The notes under the pieces were generated by a model. The model saw only the letters and a program-made list of their open reading frames with translations, was not told where the DNA came from and made no database searches. The position numbers and the translations under genes are program-made. A DNA stretch of 64,000 nucleotides from Strongylocentrotus droebachiensis (lineage: Eukaryota; Echinodermata; Echinoidea; Camarodonta; Strongylocentrotidae). Within the stretch, counting starts at the first letter, position 1, and the number at the start of each line of letters is the position of its first letter. The stretch is from assembly GCA_035222895.1 (NCBI GenBank), contig JAVYIG010002201.1, forward strand, positions 124,001 through 188,000, given 5' to 3'. This document shows, piece by piece, positions 11,809 through 23,800 of the stretch.

Positions 11809-14800
11809 CTACAACAACAAAAAACAAAAAGGGAAGTCAATAGGATAATATAGCTCATGGATTATCTCATAGATCATTACAAAACAAATAATTCATCTGA
11901 AACGATTAACACATTTCGTGTGCAGATTATGAAGTGAAGGGAAAAAACTATTGATGATGAAGGTTTTGAAAATAAAAGATAATTGGCTTCTGATATTAAC
12001 TTCACACGGTGCTTGAGATCTAGATGCTCCAATAATTGTCAACTAAACTATAAAAGTTAACGTAACAAAGCAAATGGTGATGTACCTTATTTTTTTGCAA
12101 TAACACTATGTTCAAAAACCGAGTCTGAATTAAATTTCTCTTTCTAGTGAAATATCTTTTTAGTTGACGTGCATTTCATGAACATGATAAAGCCATGTGA
12201 AAGTTGTTTATGAATTTCATCTACGTAACACGATCGTAAATGCATTAAAAAATCATCTCAAGGACAACCGCATATCCTATGGAAATCATGTTCAGAATTG
12301 GTAATGCAAAAATGTTCGCATATTTTAAAAGGTGAGGCACAAGTCTATTGAAGTTGCCTTAAGATGATTTTTCGACAGTAGTTGCGATCGAAGTTGTACA
12401 GTATGGTAAAGTAGATTACCTTGTCAATTTCTGCGTTTTGCTTTGATTTCCAGATGAACTCTGCGATCACGGTGATGACTCCGAGAATGAGTCCGGCGAC
12501 GAGCACGAGGAATATACCCCCTATGTTCTTAAGACCTAACTCGCTTGCATCATCTTTGCTGTTATCATCTCTCACACACTGGCCAGATTTCCACCACTTA
12601 TTCTTGAGTTCTAGGAGGACGTCATCTTCCTGCAGTTTCAGGATGGCTTTGGTGATAAGGTCTCGGTATCTCGAGCCTTAGGGATATCAAAGGAATAGGG
12701 GGTAACATGAAATCATTTCCTTACAAAAGTAGTGGTCAAGTTGGGAGGAATACATTCTTAGATTATGAAAATGAATGTTTGTTAGAAATTTGTTTTGTAT
12801 GTTTTTGCTTGTTTTTTGAAATAAAATCTGGCTATATAGCAGGAGATTTCTAACATACTTTTTGAAAGTCCAGGGCAGACTGTGATTTTCATCATCCCAT
12901 AATCTAATCAATTTTGTATGCCCCCATCTTTAACAGAATCATGCCAAGTATTTTTGAACGCCTTCTTAAATTAGTAACAAACTTATTTTCTGCATTTCCG
13001 GATATATCTTTCGAGATTTCCTTCCAGTAAGTCCTACATACTCTATTTTGTTGGGTTTCAATATCATGATAGTCATGATACATGTAAATGCTGTTTACAA
13101 ATGGCATATGCCCGTTTGGTTTAAACATAATATATCCTATTAATACAGGGTCCATGGACTAAAGGGATGCATTCGTGCAGATTGTCCCCCTCCCTCTTTC
13201 AATCCGCAATCTTGGAGACCCATGCCCTTTACCATCGACACTACTCCGCACGTCCATCCCAGGGGATGTTCGAGGCGCATACAAATAACCAAGTACTACC
13301 ATTACTCTAACATTATTATCAGTCATTAGAAAGCTTAGAAATAAGGACATTATTTTCATCAAGATATTTAAAATAAAAATCACATTTCAAAATGGACTTC
13401 AAATAATTTGATCAGAAATTAAATTATGAATCCCTTTTCTACCGATGCACTTGCCGTTGTCGACATTACCTGACATTTACAACAAGGTTGATATGAGTTT
13501 TAGGTGGGAGTGGGCTGACAAACTCATTATTGTTGTCGGTCAATGTTTGAATGAAAGGAAAACCCTACGGAGCTGTACCGTGTCACCTACCTAATGGAGT
13601 GCCTACACCATATCCCCTTGAGTTCATGAGTCCACCGATGATGGTAAGGTTTTTACAGTGTTGCGACACCTCGTATTCAGCCATGGTTGACTCCATGAGG
13701 AATGCATAGTTCTTGTTAGCCATAACCCTATCAATGCCTTCCCTGTATGTCTGAACGAAGACGTGTGGCTTTGAAGCCATAAACTCCCACATCGTCTTGT
13801 ACGTGTGTATTGTAGACCGCTGCAAAAACAAAAATATAAAATCATCCAGTTATGAGGAAGATAATCTCGGGTCCCCGAAAGAAAGTCGTAAAGAGCTATG
13901 TTTTGTGATTCGATCTAATGACCTTCTTGCAGGCAGCCGTTGAAATATATAGCAACATGTTACAAAACACATAAGTAGGGTTTTAAAGGAACTTGCCTAA
14001 TATTTCTTGTCATAAAATTTGAACCCTAATAGTAAGCTGCCAAATAAGTATCGTGAAAGTACCTGTGTTTTTTTTTTTTTTTGGGGGGGGGGATCAAGTT
14101 TGATGGAGTTGACGGGAAAGACATTTGGAAGCGTTGACTACTCTCGCTATTGGTCTCCTGCATATCGCTTTGTTCTTCATTATGTTTGAATATAATACAT
14201 AAGATATCTCATGCTGTCAAGGAGATGACATTCATGCTGGTAAAACAAACAGCACCATGATGAGAGAATGATGTTAACATTTTAAAACACCTAACCCGAT
14301 GTGATCCTCTTTAACACATCTTTATCGTTCGTATTGTCAGTGCGGGTGTTCCCCATTAGCAGCATAACATGATCTGGGAATGTACGATGGCAGAGAGAAG
14401 AACCCAGCATGATAGCGACGGAAGCTGACACCTAGAGTATGTAGGAGAATGCTGGGTTTAGAAGCAGCAACTGTTTCGACCTAGAGGGGCGTCAATTACG
14501 GTGATGCCTTTCACGCTATGTGTCGGCTTTTGTCGAAATGAGATAACGGCTGGACTTCTCTGAGTCTCACTTACACCATCAAGATGCAAGCGTATGATGA
14601 AGGTAGAATATAATCAACGTCACAGAGAATCACCATTTTGACTTTGCCGTGACCTAGATTATCGAAGTCCTATATGTGATAGCATGTCCATTAAATAAAT
14701 TCTAGAAATGGGTACAGTAAGATGGAATTCGTTATCTGGAGCAATCCTATTTGAACTACTACATTTTCCTCACAAATTATTACACGCTAGAAATACGCAT

Positions 14801-17800
14801 GAACGCGGTGACACCCTTTTCCAAGAAAAAGGGAAATAATATGACTCAACGCTACCTATCCCCATTAACAGTATTAAGAGAAAGGAGCAAAAAGGTATGA
14901 ATATTGAAATCTGCATGATCAGAAGTTTTTTAGAATGCAAAGTTCCAGTCTAAAAAATATTAAGATTGTCTCCATAAAAGACACCATTGTGTTTTCTTTG
15001 CGACTGAAGCATTGTGATCATGATAAGGATTTTAAAAATATAATTTAAAAAAAGTAGGAATTACTTTGAAAAATGTGTTGGTTGCCCCACTCGTTCTTGT
15101 GCCATACTCTATCGTTGTCTGCTTGGCTAGGTCATCCGCGTTGGTGATAGGTGAGACCATCCTCTCGACTGTCAGGAAAGCAGCCAGGTTAGCGGTGTAG
15201 GAGGATACCAGTATAAGAGAGAAGAACCACCAAAAACCACTGAGAACTCTGGTGGAGAAGGCCTTCGGGTTCAGCTCCGAACCTTGTTGCATAAGACCAC
15301 CAAACGAGAACCAGAGACAACTGAGTAAGGTGAACTGGTTCTCGACTGCATCGTATTCGGGGTTGATGGGGTGAGAGTTGTACCACTCGTAAGGGCTGAA
15401 CCGGGCTAGCATGAAGAAGGAGAGGCTCACTGTCAGGTAAGCCATGATGATGTACATCCAGATGTCGAAGGAGAGCGGGTTGAGGAAGGAGAAGACGCCG
15501 GGGTTTTGAGGTTCAGAGACACGGTATAAGATACAGACTCCAAGGTACATGAAAGGCTTCGAGAAATCAATCACTTGCTCTCGGACGTAGGATATGGTCA
15601 GAGGTGCCACGGCCAGATCAGCTTTCTAAGTAAGACAGTAAAAATCAATTGATGATAATTCATTATGTGCCCTATGTTGACATGGTTGATGAAAATCAAT
15701 TATAAATATGTACATGATAGTAAATAAATGATTAGGATTATCACAATGGAGCTTTAATTCTTCCCTCTTTCCTCTCTGTTTTCTTAAAACTCAAATTTTC
15801 TCAAATGTTGTGCTCATAGAATGTCATACATTTTCTAAACTAATAAGAAATTCGACTTTAGATCATCATAGACTAGGCAGTTAGGTTGCCAACGACTCTA
15901 CTGTTCATAATGACCTTGATAACATGTCTGAAGGTTGCTTTTCCTAGAAAATCACAGTCTAGACTGAATCTCATAAAACATTCCAAATAATTGACATGTA
16001 TTTAAATTCCAATATACATGTATCTTTGAAGAAATTATATTTAAAGCTCGATACAAGAAATGAATTCATGAATTTAATTTATTACAGACTGGATGGAACA
16101 TACGTACCCTCTCCATAAGCTCGGCCACCATCCCATCGAACGAACCATCTTCCTTCTGTCCACCGTAGTTCCCATCTTCAACCAGTTTGATCCGGTAATC
16201 GAAACCGAGCTTGAGTGAAAGTTGATGAAGGAGATCGATACAGAAACCTTCAAACTTATCATTGCCTTCCAGTGTACGGCCATCCTCGGTGGTTTTGAAC
16301 ATCACAAACGGCTTTTCCTGTGTGGGACAAGAAAGCGATTCTGGTTATAACGGAACCCAAGGCAAGTAGATGTGTGTGTCACCACCCAGGTCGATACCAG
16401 TTTAAACCAGTAATCATTTTCAACTGGTATCTACCGGTTTGAACTGGGCATTGAAATGTGCGAAAATGACAATGACGTATTATATAATCCAAACATGATT
16501 TCTATGGAACATAAAATAGGGCTTTACTTTTTTTTAAATAGTTGCTTTGGTTTTTCCAAAAAGAACATTGGTAAACCATCACATTTCTCATCTCACGAGA
16601 CAACGACAATGCTAATAAGGGAATCAACCGAATTATGTGTGAACTAGGCTTAAAGTGTAACAATCTTAACAACATGTCGGTTTGAATGTTAGTTTTTCCA
16701 TGTCTTAATAGTTTTTTCCATGTCTTAATAGTATATTTAAAATATCAGCTTCTAACATTACACTCCCACTTGACATAAAAGCGACTTGTAAAACGACTTG
16801 TGGACAGCCTACTGTCCGTGGTACAGTCAGCTTTCTGTCTTCGCCTACAAACTGACTCAAACTGACCCCGGTTCGAGACTGGGTCGCGTCTTTCGGATGG
16901 TGACGATCCCCAGACGAAAATAATCATGATGTGATTGATGCACGTTTGTAAAAACCCAAATTCACACACATGCGCGCGCTCAGTGACCGCACAGAACCCG
17001 AGTCCGATTTGAGCTCCGTGTGCAGGATTTTAAGTTATTTTTTATTCTCATTATCCGTTAGCCCACACGATGCCAGATACAGATTTCAGAGGTTGCTTTT
17101 AATAATTCTTGCTATGCAAATTAATATATTGAAGTATTTGGTACACTTTAAACATTTGGTTTTAATTTACAGCACCATGAATAGGAAAGCGATGTCCTAC
17201 CAGTACAGTTGTAACGACAAGTGTTCTGTTAATTCCTGCTCTGGAAGCTGCAGAAGATTTATACAGCACGGGGTACATGTCGATGCCGTGTTCTCTCGTC
17301 CAGTTACCGACCTAGAAAACATAGAAAATAAACACACTTGGTTTATGACGTTTCAGTCATGCATTTATACCTTACAAAGTAATTGATGAAAATATAATAA
17401 CAATATTATACACCTTGAACTGTGAACACTCTGTCATATCTGTAGGCACCCCCATCCCCTCACAATATTTCGCAATAATAAGTGATCATGAACAATTTTC
17501 TATAAATAATTATTTCAAGAGAGAAATTTTGAAATGTTTAGGAACTTTAAATAGTATTACTTGTCATTTTACTAACATCTCGGTACATAATTATGATAAT
17601 ACACGATACACGAATTGAGACTGATGATAATTGCAATGACGACCTTCGTCATTGCCTTGTTTTCGTTCACATTCTGCCCCATTAATATACTTATCCTTAT
17701 CGTCCAAAAATCCCATTCGTTTTACACGTAGTGCTTGTCCTTCCTAGTTAGGTACTTTCCTCAAGTCCATTTCCTTTCATATTTCATAGGCATAGTCTCT

Positions 17801-20800
17801 AGCACCTCATCAAGGTCACCTACTTTTTCGATTTTCGAAATCACTTATGCATAACCATCCAGGCGCCATTTTGTCCGTTTCTGGTCCATTTTAAGGCCTT
17901 TCTTTCTTCCTTCCTATCTCCACTATCCTAGATCCTACACATTTGTAACAAATTCCTCTAGATAGTCTGAGAGATGTTCTTTCATCTGCGACGTATAACT
18001 TGCCCTTCAAAATGCCATCTTCATACTCAAAATTCAAATCTGAAACCGTCTCCGTCAACAATCTCTCAAATTCTTGAAAAATTGACCCCTAAATAATCTA
18101 AAACTGCCATAACTTTCTCATATAAATTCCGTTTTGTATTTAAATCACACAGTATCTTTATCTCATAGTTGCACATAGCCATGCCAAATTTCACGCTCCA
18201 ATGGCTTTGCACAACATAAATAGCGCCCTCTAAAGTTCTGGGAATTGGCTTTCTCTCTGTGGCCGTATCTCCATAATGGCTTGGCAAACTCGTACCCTTT
18301 TTTGGATTTAGATACTTGAAGATATGCCCTTTCCAGCCATATACAAAATTATATACCCTATCACTGACCAAATTTGAGAAAATTGCCCTCCAAATTTGCC
18401 ATTTTCAAGACAATTCCGAAATAACTTCAACTTGCTCTAAAATGGCGATCTTTATACCTACATCAATGAAACTTGGCAGACATATGTATCCATATACGTG
18501 ACAACTGTTTACTAAGTTTGGTAAAATTCGAATATGTCAGCGCAAAGTAATCGCCCAAAATGATGAATTTACTATGCATTACGTAATAGCGCGTTTAATG
18601 CGTGCGATACATTGCGCGCAGATAAAAATGGTGTCAAACTGACCGCAATGAAGTGCCCTTTCGAATGATACCAAGTATAGTATATGTTCACACAGAAAAT
18701 TGTGAGTAAATCGTATTTGAACAAAGGTCACTACACGAATTCCGCCGAGTTTCCGCCTGAATCTAACACGTATCGGCTATGACGTCATTTTTTCAGACTG
18801 CTTTTCGCCCCTTAAAGGTAATACAAAGTTTTGGGAAATTTATAAATTGGGTGGATAGTGATTCTTTACCATTTTGATATATTTGGATGCCCCTGTGGAT
18901 GTTTTATAAGCACTAGAAAAATTAGCCCCTAAAACACTTCTGCTTTCGAGAAAAATTGAATATACAAATTTACCGGTGCTCCCGGTAAATTTTGATAAAT
19001 TGCCATTAGCGCCTATACGGCCATACAATATTAGCTGCGACCATGAAAATCTCATAATATGTAGTTGTGATATATAATTTACGAAAGGGAAGAGCTAATC
19101 GGTCGATTTTAGTCAAGAAACACTGTCTTATAGCTTAATTAATATCTTGACCTTGAGAGGGAGCTATACAGCATAAAGAGTTTATTATTTACAATTTCAA
19201 AACTTTAGACTCGTTTTTAACCGCGACAACGATCAGTTAATTGTGTAGAATCGCATTTGCTTCCATTATGTTCATTTGAACCAAATTCATGACCACATAC
19301 CAAAACTTCGTATTACCTTTAAACGTCTTTTTTTTTCCTTGAAAATTTGCAGTGACATGCCGAGTTCCAATACGCAGGGCACCTCTTGGCCGGATTTTTG
19401 AAATTGGTCAAGGGGGCCATTACAGACGCCATTTTGTACTATAAATCTATTTTACATCACGTGTTTCGATAGGATTATCATAGACAAAAGGAGAGTGGTT
19501 TACAATAACAACCATGAAATTCTCTTTCTAATGATACCAAATACGGCCCATAAAGAGACATAAAGAGAGAGAGAAAAAACAATTTAACTCCGGACATAAT
19601 ACAGATCCTGTACGTTTTCCGCCCATGCATTACACACATTGTCTATGGGGCATATCGGGTTCACGCTTTTGACCCCTAGAACGATCTTGATTGCAATGAC
19701 GAACATGCAACAAATCCCTTTGGTTTTTGCACGCAGTGCTTGCGAGCCCTTTCTAGGTTCTTTCCCCTATCCCAATTTCTTTCAAACTTCGTAGGCATAG
19801 TCACTACCATCCCATCAAGGTCACTATTGAGGCCTTTCTTTCGCCCTACCTGTCTCCAATATTACAGAAGCTACAGACTTCGTACAAATTGCTCTGGATA
19901 GTCCGAGAGAAGCTCTTTCGTTTGACACGTAGAAACACGGCGTCATTGCACGCACATCGTTGTGACACGATTGCATTTCTAGTTTCAGACTGCTTTTCGC
20001 CCCTTAAACGTCCTTTTTTTTTCCTTGAAAATTTGCAGTGACATGCCGAGTTCCAATACGCAGGGCACCTCTTGGCCAGATTTTTGAAATTGGTCAAGGG
20101 GGCCATTTAAGACGCCATTTTGTCCTATAAATCTATTTTACATCACGTGTTTCGAAAGGATTATCATAGAAAAAAAGAGTGGTTTACAATAACAACCATG
20201 AAATTATCTTTCTAATGATACCAAATACGGCCCATAAAGAGACGTAAAGAGAGAGAGAAAAAACAATTTAACTCCGGTCATAATACAGATCCTGTACGTT
20301 TTCCGCCCATTTATTACACGCATTGTCTATGGGGCATATCGGGTTCACGCTTTTGGCCCCCAGAACGATGTTTATTGCAATGACAAACATGCACCAAATC
20401 CCCTTGGTTTTTGCACGCAGTGCTTGCGAGCCCTTTCTAGGTTCTTTCCCCTATCACAATTTCTTTCAAACTTCGTAGGCATATAGTACCATCCCATCAA
20501 GGTCACTGTTGAGGCCTTTCTTTCGGCCACCTATCACCAATATCACAGAAGCTATACAGACTTCGTGCAAATTGCTCTGGATAGTCCGAGAGAAGCTCTT
20601 TCGTTTGACACGTAGAAACATGGCGTCATTGCACGCACATCGTTGTGACACGATTGCATTTCTAGTTATATCTATTTATGTCCCATAGCTTGAAGGCCAT
20701 TGGGGGTGAAAATGAAATGGACCTTGAGACACAGGTTCTCCATAACTTCCTGTCTTCAGCTGTTCTAGTTAGCCGCTCAAATGATATTGCTTTTCATTGC

Positions 20801-23800
20801 TTAATATTATCAGTCCATTCCTATAGTTGGTCTGCCCCCCTTTCTTCTTCCATCAGACCGATATACAACGGTAATTGCGACTGTTTCCCTGGGGGAGCCG
20901 GTATTCTCTGAGGGGGGGGGGGGACTAGTCCGAATAATCTTCGGCAAGAATGCAAAATAACGAGGAGTAATTATGGGATTCATTTCTTCTTCTTCATCAC
21001 CTTCTTCTCCTCCTCCTCCTCCTCCTTCTTCTTCTTCTTCTTTTTCCTCTCACTTTAAACAAAATATTATCTTGATATGTTCTTAATGTATGCCAGATTG
21101 GGTTTTGCCCCCATTGTCCCCCTTCTGGATCTGCCTGATTTATCACAATAATATCTTGATATTTCAAAACCCTTAAAGTTAATTGTATTCTTACTTGAAG
21201 CATCCCTTCTTCATGTAAAGATGTTACGTGTAAGACGACATTGGATCTCTCTCCATCCTCAAACTCAACATCTCCTGTTAATCCTTTCATCACCGTCTAG
21301 AAAAAGATTGAAACAAAAATCAAAATTAAAAAATAATCAAGCTCTAGGGTTCAAGTTTCGTTTATTTCTATCATATGTTTTCTTTTGCAGAACATTTATA
21401 TACACACAAATTGACATTACAAATAACAAACTCAATTAACTCGTTCACTGTTTACAGACAATATAGAATTGATTGGTGAATTAGACAGAGATAGAGGTAC
21501 ATGTATGAACACAAAATGGTCCTTTAAAAACCGATCAGGCTCTTATGCAAGCAGGACAATCAGCATGTAGGCATATTGATGATGTCTTCCATTCTATCTC
21601 TGTTATTCTGCACTCCAAGACACCCTTGACTAGCTAAACGAGGACATAGGATTGCCTGGAATATATTCTCATCAGTGCTAAGGTAGCCGCGAAGGGTCAA
21701 TTTCAAAAGCTGTCAAGGTCGACACCTTAAAGCTACCATAGCAGTGTCCGCATTTTTCATTGGATCAGCGTCGCATCCCGCATTGCACGGTCAGCTGCCG
21801 GGCTGCTGTCCAAGGCGAGAGACGCTTCAATGATGTTAGCACAGTAGGGGTATGATTTTTTTGCAATGGTCGGTGGCGAGTCCACTGTCGTTGTGAATAG
21901 CAATGACAAGAGTTATCTCGTTATGGTCATAATTACAGTATGTAGCCGTCATGGGGATAATATGGGTTTCTTGTTTCATGCTTCAGTTCGCTGCCAAAAT
22001 ATAACTTTATTTTTATGAGCAATTCCTGCCATTCATGGTGCCGCATTACATTGCGGGATGCAAGCAATTGATCTACATTTGCCACACTCCACCCAGGTGA
22101 AGTAAATGGGTACCTGGTAAGAATTTATTCCTTGAATTGCTAGAGCGCCGTATGGCAGCCGTGCTAAAGCCAGGGTAATAATCGGGAGCACCAGGAGTGT
22201 CAAGTCTGACTGACATGAGCGCTATACAAGAACCCATTATTATTATCATTTATTATTAAAAACCTTTCATATCTGTAAATTATTGCTCTTTTTTGTATGC
22301 ATACGAGAGCAATAGAAACAAAGAGAGAGAGAGAGAGAGAGAGAACCAGTGAAGCTACAGGTGAGAGACGGTCAGAAAAGGAGAAAGGAAGGATGATAAA
22401 GTTGAGAAAAGTACGCTAATCATTCAAAGAGGGGGCGGTACAGAAAACAGGAGACAGGTTTAGGCGAGTTCTAACTACGCAATCTTTCTTCTTACCGATT
22501 CGATATCATTGTGTAGTGTGAGTCCTGTTTCCCATGGCTGGTTGCGTTCACATGAGAGTGCCTTGACCGCCAAGTTACTGGTCTGACGGTTAGCATGGTG
22601 TAAAGCCTTGGATATAAGATTGACTCCATCGTATGTGATCACGCCCTCTGTCTGTTCGTTAAAGTCAAGGAATTGGAATTGAAGAAAAGGTTAACATTTT
22701 GAAACATGTTCATATCTACAGTAGATGTTCTTCTATTCTCATATTGTATTGCCTTGTAAAGGGCTGTGATCTTGAGCAACGAATAAGTAGGAAATAAATA
22801 TGATTTCCTAAATCAGATGTTACATGCCAATGTGTCACTTCGAATGGTTTCATACAGAGAGGTGCCGTTGGTTCTTACAATGACGCTTTTCGAATCAAAT
22901 ACATCACATTAAGAGTGTTGTAAGCTTTTAACGATTTTTTGTTCTTCTGTAATAAGCGGAACTGCACTACGTGTAGCTACTTGTGCCCTCTATATAGCAA
23001 ACAATGCCTACGCGGTACCCGTTGATCCCCCAAGATCTCCTTTTTTATGTTAAATGAGAACTTATTTGATGAGATAACCACCTGTCAGTGACCACGCAGG
23101 GAGTTCTTATCCCTCCTGGCCAAACTAGTGCAGACAGGCTTTAAATCTCAGTTCGATTGCTTGTTGGATGGTTTGTCTTACCGTCATGCCTGCATCTTCT
23201 GGTCCGACTCCGTTCCTGAGTGCATACTCCTTATACTCCCTCAAGAGCTCCATGTTCTCAGGAACCTGCATGTCAATCAACTGTAGAGCCGTCATATTCA
23301 CCATGTCACCACTGTACCGGGTTAGATCCAGGGAAAACGTGTCCTAAAAAAGAGAATATTACAACCGGTCAAGTAAAGAACTGTAATTTCTTGAAACAAT
23401 GTCACTAATGTACCGGGTTAGATTCATAAAACCAGTCAAGTAAAGAACTGTAATTTCGTAAAACAATAAAGCATAATTATCATATTATGTATTAAACCAA
23501 CCAAAACTAGTATAAAAGATCATGAAAAAAAATCACAGAAACTTATGAATTAGAGGTACTTTGTAAGGAAACGACATAATTTTACATTTTTCTACATTTT
23601 TTCACATTTTTTACATATGATTTTAAAACACATTCAATGGAATACAGAGCATATATTTTAAAGGCCTATCGAAGTTTCGATGAACGTGAACTGTTATTGT
23701 TATAATAGGCATACATGCAAATGAGAATGCTCATCGAGAAGAGAGAAACAGGTAGGGCACGATGCTTCAATTCGTGCAGCTGACTATGCTATGAATGATA

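Larger units (their letters stand above)
11809..17200 (-). other. GRIK introns between the last five exons
   Basis: The introns at 11809-12419, 12677-13590, 13820-15064, 15626-16107 and 16318-17200 contain mostly AT-rich sequence. Notable items are a T-run plus G-run at 14067-14092, a 20-nt tandem duplication at 16691-16731 and a tRNA-derived repeat at 16790-16985. No other exons are recognised. Confidence 0.7.
17312..21194 (-). other. GRIK intron occupied by a composite repeat array
   Basis: Almost all of this 3.9-kb intron is the repeat array at 17631-20665, including the nested MITE. The remaining 0.5 kb contains a CTT/CTC tract near 20999-21050 next to the 3' side of the upstream exon. 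No exon is seen. Confidence 0.8.

Noticed and set aside
18066..18371. 101-codon minus-strand frame starting [12 protein letters not shown] as a host protein
   Set aside because: It lies inside the repeat unit, recurs in four copies, and its differences are mostly amino-acid changing with a stop gained or lost at its end. It is better explained as part of the repeat.
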